This document shows, piece by piece, positions 48,249 to 56,262 of a stretch of DNA of 64,000 nucleotides. Made by a program: the position numbers and the translations under genes. The stretch lies in NCBI GenBank assembly GCA_965248155.1, contig CBDFIO010000001.1, forward strand, positions 434,001 through 498,000. Direction: 5' to 3'. The notes beneath the pieces are model-generated. The model ran no database searches. It saw only the letters and a list, made by a program, of their open reading frames with translations, and was not told the origin of the DNA. Every line of letters begins with the position of its first letter. Position 1 is the first letter of the stretch. This DNA is from RFSX01 sp965248155. Its GTDB lineage: Bacteria; Bacteroidota; Bacteroidia; Chitinophagales; Saprospiraceae.

Positions 48249-48765
48249 CCAGGTCAATGTCTTCATTAATTGGTAACCAACGATCAACCTGAACTTGAGA
48301 AGGGTTTGTGCCACTAAATAAATCTTCAGGCGTAAAATGATAAATGTTGTTGGCATCTACACTTTGTCTCAAAAAAGGAAGGTCTTGAAAAGCAACTGTA
48401 TTGAATTCAGCAATATTTTGATTGTGATCAAAATGGAAGTGGGATAACAAAATTGAAACCGGTAAGGGAGTAAGCTGATCTATGATGTGTTTTATTTTTG
48501 AATTATTGATGGCTTGATTTTCACCGGAACCAGAATCAAACATTAAGGCTTGGTTATCTCCCAGAATAAGATAAGAAACATTGTATTGAGAACTTTTTGG
48601 TTCTTCAAGAGCATATGTCCGATCTGCTATACTAGCAATCTCAAACCAATCTGAAGAAACCATCTCTATTGGGTCCGGTTCTTCTTCTACCATTGTTTCT
48701 TTATTATTACAGCAGTTGAAAAATAGAACTAAGACTAAAATAAAAAATAACATGATTTTGCTCAC
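48249..48765 (-). pseudogene. Metallo-beta-lactamase-fold lipoprotein, 3' end cut by IS3
   Basis: About 171 residues remain. The signal (from GTG 48765, or more likely ATG 48753: MLFFILVLVLFFNCC) suggests a lipoprotein. The MBL zinc site HFHFDH is present (LLSHFHFDHNQN), but the later His/Asp ligands are lost because the frame meets the IS3 end at 48248 after INEDID. The family covers hydrolases of lactams, thioesters, phosphodiesters and others. Without the rest the substrate cannot be inferred. Confidence 0.87.
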
Positions 48766-48957
48766 TATGGTAAAACTTGTTTTGATTTTCAGTTGACTAA
48801 ACTAGCTATCTTTTTATTCTTAATGAATTTTCATTTTGATTGGTGTAATATCATTATATCTATATGATGTCGGGATATTGAGACAAATGATGAGTTAATT
48901 GTAAATTGATATCTTATATACCGCAATATTTTATTTTTAAGAATATAGTATTTGAAC

Positions 48958-49632
48958 ATGCAAGCTGAAGGGACTCCAAAAGAAAAGGCTATACCTGGAA
49001 TTTGGGATAATCAAATTATACATTTCATCGGATTGATATTTTTAATAGTGATAGTCTGGTGCTTGTGGGCCAAAATTGAAAAGCCAAACCCTATCTTCTT
49101 CTGGAGTGCGATCGCAGTTCCGGTTTTGCATCAAATTTATGTCTGGTTATCGTGGAGAATTGAATTGAATTCATCTGGTGTAACTAAGTCAATAGGATTT
49201 AAAGCTTATTTGATTTTCTTCTTTATTCTTTTTGCTGGAAGGGCCATCAGTATTATATGCATAGCTTACTTAGATATGAACAGTTTGGGATTCGATCCAT
49301 TACCACGATTTGCAATTGCAGGTTTATTGTTATTGCCAGCCTTGTATTTGACATATAGTGTTAAAAAATATTTTGCTTTCACCAGAGCGGCGGGAGGTGA
49401 TCATTTTTATCAAAAATACCGTGACCTTCCAATTGTCCAGAAAGGAATATTCCGATTTTCTTCTAACTCGATGTATGTCTTTGGCTTTATGATGTTATGG
49501 GCTATTGCTATCGGATTTAACTCAAAGGCGGCTTTAATCGTTGCTGCATTCAACCATGCTTATATATGGGTGCATTACTTTGTTACTGAAAAACCAGATA
49601 TGGAATATTTGGTGCTGGGTCAAATAGGCTGA
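48958..49632 (+). pseudogene. PEMT-like membrane methyltransferase, last residues replaced by IS1
   Basis: About 224 residues with six or seven helices. The C-terminal region HAYIWVHYFVTEKPDMEYL is the ending pattern of phospholipid or isoprenylcysteine-type membrane methyltransferases, although the SAM site is only weakly visible. The IS1 element at 49611 replaces the end: the frame now adds VLGQIG and stops. Downstream of the element the duplicated GAATATTT continues as EYLYGGKESL and stop, so the original ended ...DMEYLYGGKESL. The change is short and the product may still fold. ATG 48958 is preferred to TTG 48952. Confidence 0.78.
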
Positions 49633-50105
49633 TGATCTCCATAAGTTCCTGATTTATAATAGTATTTTTCGATGTACATACCAATGACATTATCGTGAAT
49701 CTGTTCATTTTTGGAAAAGCAAATGGTTTTTCTATTAAGACGTTTGATATGCGTTCTAAAATTCAAGTTTTTCCGTTCTATTTTCCAAGTCAAATCTTTC
49801 CCAATAGTATGTAAGCTTTTTGGCAATGACCTACTATAAGCTCCCCAATCATCCATATAATAGTCACCAATGGGAATGTCTTTAAGAAGATCCAGAAGTT
49901 TTTCAAAGCTCTCATCGGTACGCTTTCCATTAACCCAAGCCAAAATCATCCCGGAATGCTTATCCATCGCATACCAAGTCCACCTTTGATTCGCCTTACT
50001 GCCAACATAAGACCAAAACTCATCTGCCTCTGCTGTATAGTGAAAACTTACTGCCAAATTATCAAGGCTTTGAACTTCTTCCTTGTTCAATAGATAAGGG
50101 TTCAC
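49620..50105 (-). CDS. insB: IS1-family transposase InsB part
   Basis: 161 residues from a GTG; in practice it is made as an InsAB' fusion by -1 slippage in the A9C run at 50114-50122. It contains the IS1 DDE-type core: WSYVGSKANQRWTWYAMDK, YYMDDWGAYS, then KNLNFRTHIKRLNRKTICFS. The fused frame enters at KKTLQVNPYLL. It appears intact. Confidence 0.92.
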   Translation of the reverse strand: MNPYLLNKEEVQSLDNLAVSFHYTAEADEFWSYVGSKANQRWTWYAMDKHSGMILAWVNGKRTDESFEKLLDLLKDIPIGDYYMDDWGAYSRSLPKSLHTIGKDLTWKIERKNLNFRTHIKRLNRKTICFSKNEQIHDNVIGMYIEKYYYKSGTYGDHQPI

Positions 50106-50391
50106 TTGAAGCGTTTTTTTTTAAGTGAGCTATCACCGTATTTTTATTGATCCCTAAAATCCTTGCTGTATCTCGAACCCCTGAACTATTGAGAATTAAT
50201 GAGTCAATTTGTTCTTTAACACCGGGCTCTCTGGCTTTATAGCTATAGCTATAGCTATAGCTAAGTTGAAAACTCTTTTTGCAGACTTTACAACGCCAAC
50301 GTTGTCTCCCGTTTTCTCTATGACCATTCTTTTGAAGGTCAGTACAATTGCAATGGGGACAAGTAATAGTAGTAGTAGTAGTATGTTCCAT
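50062..50391 (-). CDS. insA: IS1-family InsA (zinc-finger DNA-binding part)
   Basis: 109 residues. An N-terminal four-Cys zinc finger (CPHC...CKVC, about 11-36) and an HTH (DTARILGINKNTVIAHLKK, about 74-92). InsA binds the element's ends and can repress transposition. A 6-bp unit (TATAGC) repeated four times at 50238-50261 codes SYSYSYSY after the finger. Its 3' end carries the A9C slippery run used to make InsAB'. Confidence 0.92.
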   Translation of the reverse strand: MEHTTTTTITCPHCNCTDLQKNGHRENGRQRWRCKVCKKSFQLSYSYSYSYKAREPGVKEQIDSLILNSSGVRDTARILGINKNTVIAHLKKNASSEPLSIEQGRSSKP

Positions 50392-50498
50392 GTGCTAATA
50401 TAAGAAACTCAACCTATTTAAACCACTATCGAATATTTGTATGGAGGCAAAGAGAGTTTATAATCTATGCTTATTCAATTATTAGAACGAGCACTCAT

Positions 50499-51353
50499 TT
50501 ATTCTATTTCTTCCCATTCTTTTCCATCCCAGATCCACAGATCATCTAATGGTAATTGCTCGCCATCCTTGTTTTCTTTGCCACCGAAAAGATATCCTAA
50601 TTGAGACCCTGGATCGTAGGCAAAACCAAAACTGTGACGCGCAGATGGACCTTTAATATCAAGAGGAATAATCTTGTTTTGGTCGATTCGAAATGTAGAG
50701 CTTTTAGCTTGATAACGATAGTCTTTGCCACCAAATCCAATTATGCTTTCCAAAGCTTCATCATAAATCATAGCATGATGATCCAGAGAAGAGTTGTCAT
50801 ATGGTCCACATAAAGCCGACCATTCTCCATCTTCCCATTTCCATAGATCTGCATATTGTCCATTGATCCAAAGCCCTCCATAAATATTAATGCTTTGTGC
50901 GTTCTTATTGAAGGCCATTCCAAACGCAGCTCTTTTTGGAGGAGAAATAATATCTAGTTTTTCCCATTGTTCAGACCATTTCCAGCTTTCACTTACAACT
51001 TCTTCTCCATTCCAACCTCCGAATGCCATTAGTGCGTTCTCTTCTTCCAAATAAACCATTTGATGATGATCGACTTTGTAAGTGTTATTGGTTTCAATTT
51101 GTGTCCATCTATGACCATCCCACTCCCAGAGGTCAGAGTAAGTTGTGCTATTGTTTCCTCGACCTCCGTGGATAACAATTGACTTTCTCGAATCATGATA
51201 CGCAACAGCACAAAAGCCTCTGGGGCTTGGGCCGATTGAGTCTACTTTAGTCCATTTTTCATCTTCCAAAATCCATGTATCATTCAAATAGGGCCCGCCT
51301 CTTTTATTTGTTCCTCCAAACAGAAGCAGTTGATTAGTAGTTGGGTTAAACAC
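50499..51353 (-). CDS. Kelch-repeat protein, probably exported; 5' end extends to about 51490
   Basis: 284 residues with five or six kelch-like units (LLLFGGTNKRGGPYLNDTWI; WEWDGHRWTQIE; GFGGKDY; YLFGGKENKDG), enough for one beta-propeller. The frame is open further upstream and reads KIFFSLLILLSTIFISS, a signal peptide, then HFPGARWGHVLVFNP. The only ATG that would start it (51490, MLK) is in another frame; one extra A in CTAAAACG would join them. The true start is thus about 51490 with a probable frameshift. Likely binds protein or glycan outside the cytoplasm. Confidence 0.72.
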   Translation of the reverse strand: MFNPTTNQLLLFGGTNKRGGPYLNDTWILEDEKWTKVDSIGPSPRGFCAVAYHDSRKSIVIHGGRGNNSTTYSDLWEWDGHRWTQIETNNTYKVDHHQMVYLEEENALMAFGGWNGEEVVSESWKWSEQWEKLDIISPPKRAAFGMAFNKNAQSINIYGGLWINGQYADLWKWEDGEWSALCGPYDNSSLDHHAMIYDEALESIIGFGGKDYRYQAKSSTFRIDQNKIIPLDIKGPSARHSFGFAYDPGSQLGYLFGGKENKDGEQLPLDDLWIWDGKEWEEIE

Positions 51354-51638
51354 TAGAACATGCCCCCATCTTGCTCCAGGAAAATGATTGTTATCATTAA
51401 TCTTAAAAGGTAAATGTGAAGACGAAATAAATATAGTAGACAGTAAAATGAGTAGACTAAAAAAAATCTTGCTTTTATTCGTTTTAGCATATACGCACCA
51501 GATTTAAGTGAATATTTGTAGTTCGCAATTTGTACGATCCAATTTTTATTCAAATTAACAAAAATGATGACCATCTTTATTCAGATTAAATGGATTTCAT
51601 CTTTTTATGTCTTGCTTGAGATTCTTTGAGAATTTTTT

Positions 51639-52094
51639 TTAAATCATTTCTAGCTTTGGATTGATGAAGGTTTTACAGAAAGGTTTTGCGGGATCTTTTA
51701 TGTAATAATTTTGAAATTTGGAATCTGAATGTTTAAAAGCTTTAAAAGGATAAACTTCTGCAACTATCATTTCCTTGAAATCTTTTTGAAGGTGTTTGAT
51801 GATAAGATTTGACTGATGAGTTTGATCTTGATTAAATGTATATATCGCAGATCGATATTTTTCTCTCATCGAATGTTTAGAAGTGGCTGAGTGTGTATGC
51901 AGGTGAACTTCTATAAGCGTTTGGAGGGAAATTTCATTTTCTTCAAAATGTACGAGCACAGCCTCAGAGAATGAATTTTGTTCATCTGAAGATGCGATAT
52001 ATCCTTGCTCTACTTTTATTACACCTTTTAGAAACTGGAATACGGCTTCTGTACACCAATGACATCCACCACCTAATCCAATCTTACTAATCAT
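51639..52094 (-). CDS. msrA: Peptide-methionine (S)-S-oxide reductase
   Basis: 151 residues, compact MsrA. The active site is GGGCHWCTEAVFQFLKG with catalytic Cys11; the usual Phe after that Cys is His here. THSATSKHSMREKYRSAIY matches the family stretch HDPTxxxxxGxDxGxQYRS in part. It repairs methionine-S-sulfoxide using thioredoxin. A thioredoxin gene, now broken, lies about 480 bp upstream on the same strand, which would fit as its reductant. Confidence 0.85.
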   Translation of the reverse strand: MISKIGLGGGCHWCTEAVFQFLKGVIKVEQGYIASSDEQNSFSEAVLVHFEENEISLQTLIEVHLHTHSATSKHSMREKYRSAIYTFNQDQTHQSNLIIKHLQKDFKEMIVAEVYPFKAFKHSDSKFQNYYIKDPAKPFCKTFINPKLEMI

Positions 52095-52194
52095 CTAATA
52101 GCTGTTAGTTTACAAGTACATTTAATTCAGAGTTTGAGAAAATCAGATAATGGGTACCAAAAGGGGATACCCATCGTCTGTGAATATTTTTAAA

Positions 52195-52551
52195 TTAAGC
52201 GTGATAATATCTCTCTTTAAGGATTTTACCATCTTTCCATTCGGATGCAACAATTTGTTCCGAGACCATTGTTGTTCCGTTTTTTAATTTCAAAGTCATT
52301 ACGGCATCGTAAAAACTATGATTTCCATGAACTGCATAATTGCCTACATTATACCCAATGAATTCTTCCAATTCGTTGTTAATAAAATCTGCTTCAAACT
52401 TCACACAAAAATCTTTTCCTTTTTTAGGATCTCCATTCGCTTCTCTTAATTCTACATCATCATGCAAATATGTTTCCATCGCTTGAATAAATTGGCCTTC
52501 AGCCAGCAGGTCGTGAATATGTAATAAATTCTTTTCTATTTGATTTTGCAT
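52195..52551 (-). CDS. SnoaL/NTF2-like protein
   Basis: 118 residues in the cone-shaped alpha+beta fold: helical start LHIHDLLAEGQFIQAMETYL, then DDVELREANGDPKKG, and strands to VASEWKDGKILKERYYHA. Members bind or isomerise small hydrophobic compounds; no catalytic residue can be assigned. It lies 20 bp downstream of the thioredoxin gene and is probably cotranscribed. Confidence 0.75.
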   Translation of the reverse strand: MQNQIEKNLLHIHDLLAEGQFIQAMETYLHDDVELREANGDPKKGKDFCVKFEADFINNELEEFIGYNVGNYAVHGNHSFYDAVMTLKLKNGTTMVSEQIVASEWKDGKILKERYYHA

Positions 52552-52571
52552 CTTAACTTGTTTTTAAATTA

Positions 52572-52901
52572 TTAATGAGTAGTTTGACTTGAATACTGAT
52601 GAATTTTGTCGTGCAATGCAGACTCGGTTTGAAGACCAACTAATGATTCCACAACTTCGCCATCTTGGATAAAGAATAGTGCAGGAATACTTCTCACTCC
52701 AAATGATTCAGCCAACTCTTTATTTGTTTCCACGTTTACTTTTGCTATTGCAAAATCTGATTTGTGGAGTTCCGCAAGTTTTTCAACTGTAGGAAGTAAT
52801 GTTCGGCATGGACCACATCAATCAGCATAGAAGTCTAATAGTACAGGTTTGCCTTCACTAATAATTTCTTGAAAGTCTTTGTTATTTTTTATTTCTCTCA
52901 T
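52572..52901 (-). pseudogene. trxA: Thioredoxin with TGA in place of the Trp of WCGPC
   Basis: Read from ATG 52901, the frame gives LLDFYAD, then TGA at 52818-52820, then CGPCRTLLPTVEKLAELH, AKVNVETN, RSIPALFF and LHDKIHQYSSQTTH with stop at 52572. Length (109 residues) and sequence are those of thioredoxin 1. Only the codon before the active CGPC is wrong: TGG has become TGA. As written, only 27 residues would be made. Both sides are in the same frame, so a single base change explains it. Confidence 0.9.
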
Positions 52902-52999
52902 GTTATATATTTTATGGTAATTAAAAATTATAACACAAATATGAATCCTATTTCAAGCTGAAGAATAGGCTGTTATTCCTTAACTGTTGGCATATTTAC

Positions 53000-53827
53000 C
53001 TATTGACCGGATTCTCTGAAATCAAGCGGAGAAATTCCCATTTGTTTCTTGAAAAAACGGCTAAATGACTGGATGTCTAAGAATCCAAGATCGTAACCGA
53101 TTTCGGATATAGATTTGTCAGAATACTTCAAAAGTCGCTTCGCTTCGAGTATTAATCGATCCTTTATGAATTGTAAAGGAGATTTGATGCCTAATTTGTT
53201 AAAAAGATTAGAAAGGGTTTTGGGTGCTTTATTTAATAACTGAGCATAATCTGCAACACTATGCTTCTCTCTGAAATATTTTTCAACAAAATAATTGAAC
53301 TCTCTGACAGTATCTGTATGTATTAAATCGGAGGAGGTAAAACTGCTTTGAGCTTTATAGATTCTAGTGCAAAGTATAAGTATTCTTTTTAACATCATTT
53401 GCAGCATTTCTAATTGTAAACTATCATTTGACTTCATTTCCATATCAAGTACCTTCCAGACGGATTCTAAAATTTCATTATCACTATCCGGAATATCAAT
53501 GATTGGTAAAGCGGGTGAGCCATAATATAAAATACCTTTGCAACCAACTTCACTATCATGATCGAGAATGCAATAAAATGGTTTATTGAACCTTAAAAGT
53601 TTTAATTCACTAATCTTTTCAATTTCTATTTTATGAAATTCAGTATAACAGATGATTTGATTCGTGTTAAAAACATAGGGGGCAGAATCAATAGTAAGTC
53701 GATTAGAATCAGATGTGAACCAAAGAAGTGACAGTTCATTGCTATCTGAAGATTTCAGAATATCACAATTTTCTTGAGTAATAAGCTCCACTTCAAATGA
53801 TTCCCCATTTCTTCCTCTGTATTTCAT
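53000..53827 (-). CDS. AraC-family transcriptional regulator
   Basis: 275 residues. The N-terminal half is an AraC ligand-binding-like region (beta-rich, about 20-130), followed by a two-HTH AraC domain (about 170-272: SVADYAQLLNKAPKTLSNLF and EIGYDLGFLDIQSFSRFFKK). It ends ISPLDFRESG. It stands 29 bp downstream of the 138-residue gene, at the far end of the triple-Rieske operon. It could control that operon or be the last gene of it; effector unknown. Confidence 0.88.
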   Translation of the reverse strand: MKYRGRNGESFEVELITQENCDILKSSDSNELSLLWFTSDSNRLTIDSAPYVFNTNQIICYTEFHKIEIEKISELKLLRFNKPFYCILDHDSEVGCKGILYYGSPALPIIDIPDSDNEILESVWKVLDMEMKSNDSLQLEMLQMMLKRILILCTRIYKAQSSFTSSDLIHTDTVREFNYFVEKYFREKHSVADYAQLLNKAPKTLSNLFNKLGIKSPLQFIKDRLILEAKRLLKYSDKSISEIGYDLGFLDIQSFSRFFKKQMGISPLDFRESGQ

Positions 53828-53856
53828 TATGAAATTTCAAGTATTTAAAATTGTCC

Positions 53857-54273
53857 TTAATTAAAGGGTAATAAATCGGGTTCCAAATAATTTAACCTTG
53901 CTTGCTTTGATATAAAAATATCTGAACTATAATGACTTTGGATCAGCTCTTTAAAGTTTGATTTTAACCTTGGGAATTCTGATATAAAATCCTTGAAACT
54001 GCCTGATTCAGATTTTTGTATAAATTGGTTTACAATTTTAATGGCAGCTAAGGTTAGGGTAGTGTGGTACTTGTCTTCGGCGCCTACATGTTTCACAAAA
54101 GACTTAATTTGAGATTGGATATCTTCTTCAGCTTTCTGAACACCATTTTTCGTGATTTTAATCCAGGCAAGACGTAAGTGTGCTTCGTGGCTAAATAGCT
54201 CAGGCTTGAGTTGGCATGAAAAGAATTGCGCTTCAAATTCGTTGTCAGACAGATCCCAATGAGAGTTGCTCAT
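53857..54273 (-). CDS. Small cytoplasmic protein of unknown function
   Basis: 138 residues, mainly helical. Motifs FEAQFFSCQLKPELFSHEAH, AWIKITKNGVQKAEEDIQ and YHTTLTLAAIKIVNQFI resemble a conserved family of small helical proteins seen next to AraC regulators; no function is known. It follows the Rieske-TPP gene after 38 bp and is probably in the same transcript. Confidence 0.6.
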   Translation of the reverse strand: MSNSHWDLSDNEFEAQFFSCQLKPELFSHEAHLRLAWIKITKNGVQKAEEDIQSQIKSFVKHVGAEDKYHTTLTLAAIKIVNQFIQKSESGSFKDFISEFPRLKSNFKELIQSHYSSDIFISKQARLNYLEPDLLPFN

Positions 54274-54311
54274 ACTTGATTTTTAAAAATTGAAATACAA
54301 ATATAAGCGCA

Positions 54312-56261
54312 TCAAATCAATTTAACATCCGCCTTAACTTCGAGAAGTCCAGGACCATCATGGTCGAATAGTTTGTTCATTGCATCTTCTAAGTCTTCTG
54401 TTTTTTGAACTAAGATTCCTAATGCACCGCAGCTCTCAGCATAGGATGCAAAATTCGGATTGACAAGACTTGTAGCCCACACATCAAATTCTCCAGCTCT
54501 TTGTTCCTTGGATATTTTGCCCAGTTCATTATTGTTAAGCAAAATAATCTTAATTGGCATTTTGTATTTCACGGCAGTAGTCAATTCTGCGAGGTATTGA
54601 CAAAATCCACCATCACCTGCAACTGCAATTACAGGTTGATCACTTCCAACTGCAGCCCAGGCTCCAAGTGCTGCTGGAAGGGCAAACCCTATCGAGCCTA
54701 GATATCCGGACATCAGAAACCGATGATTATCACTTTCAAAATATCTACCAAAAGAATAAGCATTGTTTCCTACATCTACACACATGACTGCATTCTTTGG
54801 TGCTAATCGAGTCAATGTATCAAAAACAGCAATTGAGCTGATACCTTCACCTCTGTCCTCTAATAAGCGTTTTTGTTTTTCTGCACGCCAAATAGACCAG
54901 CGCTTTTCAATTTCCTCTCTTTGATTTACTTTATTGTCAGAGTTGGATAATTGCTGATTGAGCATTTCCACGGTAACAGAAATTTCTCCCCAAACGGGAA
55001 TTTGTACTTTATGGAATTTACTCAAAGCCATTGGGTCAAAATCGATTTGTATTGTAGGAATTTTAGGTGTGATTCCCGTATGTTTTGAAAAAGAAGCTCC
55101 AATTACTAAGAGTAGATCAGCCTCATTCATAAACCAGGATGCAATCGGTGTTCCGCTCCTTCCTAAAACACCACAACCTAATGGATGACTATCTGAGATT
55201 TGTCCTTTTGCTTTAAAAGTAGTCATGACAGGACAATTCATTTTTTCTGCGAGGGCAATGACATTTTCCATGTGGAATCGAGCACCATGACCTACTATAA
55301 TTGCCGGTCTTTGTGCTTTGTTTAACTGTTCTAAAGCTTCATTAAATGTTTCCTGAGGTGGTGCAATCGTCATCGGTGTTATCCTTCCTTTAGGAGTCTT
55401 TGATTTTGCTTTTGTAGATGCGGGAAGGGTTTGGATTTCATCCGGAAAAGTAAGATGAGAAACATCTCTTTTTATAATGGTATGCTTAATCGCTAGAAGC
55501 ATAAGCTCTGCATGTCGACTGTTTTGCTGAACTCTATGATTGAATTCAGCAACAGTATCAAATGCTCTCACCAGATCTAATTCCTGAAAATTACCTGTAC
55601 CTACGACCTGTGTTGCAACTTGTCCTGTCAATGCCAGGATTGGTGCACGGTCTACTTTTGCATCCCACAAGCCAGTATACATGTTGGTAGCTCCTGGTCC
55701 GGCAATTGCAAAACATGCAGCAGGTCTGCCCGTTAATTTACCATAGGCAGAAGCTGCGAAAGATGCTGCACCTTCATGTCTTATACCAATAAACTTGAGA
55801 TTTCCTTTTTCTTCTTGTCGCTTTAAAGCATCAGCTAATCCCAAATTAGAATGACCCACCATGCCAAAAACTGTATCTATGCCCCAGTTGACCATGGTTT
55901 CTGCCATGATATCTGTTATCGTAAATTCAGGATCTGCTTCTTTTTCTAATCCTACATAGATTCCATCCGCTTCAATCTTAATCGGAAAAGTATCTACACC
56001 ATCATCATATCCAGGAATTTTCCCAGTACAAGGATTAAAATCCCAACCATGCCAGGGACACCTTAACATTCCATTTTCAATAGATCCTTCTCCAAGTGGA
56101 CCACCCTGATGTGGACATTTGTTATCCAAAGCACTAATCGTTCCCTCATATTTTGTCAGGCAAATCCCTTTATGACCAGCTGTTACAGTCATTACCCGCC
56201 CTTCCAATAATTCATTTTCTTTATCTAGTACTTTATGCCAAACGATTTGATTTTCGTCCAT
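54312..56261 (-). CDS. Rieske ferredoxin domain fused to a TPP-dependent enzyme (acetolactate synthase/pyruvate oxidase type)
   Basis: 649 residues. The N-terminal Rieske domain (about 5-105) has C49-P-H51 and C68-P-W-H71. From about 112 it has the three TPP-enzyme domains: PYR with catalytic Glu163 (IRHEGAAS), a central domain (about 305-440), and a PP domain with GDG at 549-551 and NNN near 577 binding Mg-TPP. A fused Rieske domain is unusual for this class and suggests that an electron leaves the TPP intermediate through the 2Fe-2S cluster rather than through FAD, lipoate or CoA. The substrate (pyruvate or another 2-oxo acid) is not known. It is the last enzyme gene of the packed Rieske operon. 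Confidence 0.9.
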   Translation of the reverse strand: MDENQIVWHKVLDKENELLEGRVMTVTAGHKGICLTKYEGTISALDNKCPHQGGPLGEGSIENGMLRCPWHGWDFNPCTGKIPGYDDGVDTFPIKIEADGIYVGLEKEADPEFTITDIMAETMVNWGIDTVFGMVGHSNLGLADALKRQEEKGNLKFIGIRHEGAASFAASAYGKLTGRPAACFAIAGPGATNMYTGLWDAKVDRAPILALTGQVATQVVGTGNFQELDLVRAFDTVAEFNHRVQQNSRHAELMLLAIKHTIIKRDVSHLTFPDEIQTLPASTKAKSKTPKGRITPMTIAPPQETFNEALEQLNKAQRPAIIVGHGARFHMENVIALAEKMNCPVMTTFKAKGQISDSHPLGCGVLGRSGTPIASWFMNEADLLLVIGASFSKHTGITPKIPTIQIDFDPMALSKFHKVQIPVWGEISVTVEMLNQQLSNSDNKVNQREEIEKRWSIWRAEKQKRLLEDRGEGISSIAVFDTLTRLAPKNAVMCVDVGNNAYSFGRYFESDNHRFLMSGYLGSIGFALPAALGAWAAVGSDQPVIAVAGDGGFCQYLAELTTAVKYKMPIKIILLNNNELGKISKEQRAGEFDVWATSLVNPNFASYAESCGALGILVQKTEDLEDAMNKLFDHDGPGLLEVKADVKLI

Positions 56262-56262
56262 T

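Larger units (their letters stand above)
49611..50430 (-). mobile_element. IS1-family element (820 bp) with 8-bp target duplication
   Basis: Flanked by GAATATTT at 49603-49610 and 50431-50438. The ends are imperfect inverted repeats sharing the AAATAGG block (left GGTGCTGGGTCAAATAGG; right, read inward, GATAGTGGTTTAAATAGG). It carries insA and insB in overlapping frames. It sits in the last codons of the PEMT-like gene and reads opposite to it. Confidence 0.93.

Noticed and set aside
52818..52820. TGA in thioredoxin as selenocysteine or as Trp (altered code)
   Set aside because: The TGA replaces Trp, not a redox Cys, and no SECIS-like hairpin was noted. TGA ends several sound genes here (e.g. 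38287, 43690, 59339, 59425), so it is a normal stop.
54312..56261. Plain acetolactate synthase (ilvB)
   Set aside because: Rieske domain at the N-terminus and no ilvN or other branched-chain gene nearby.
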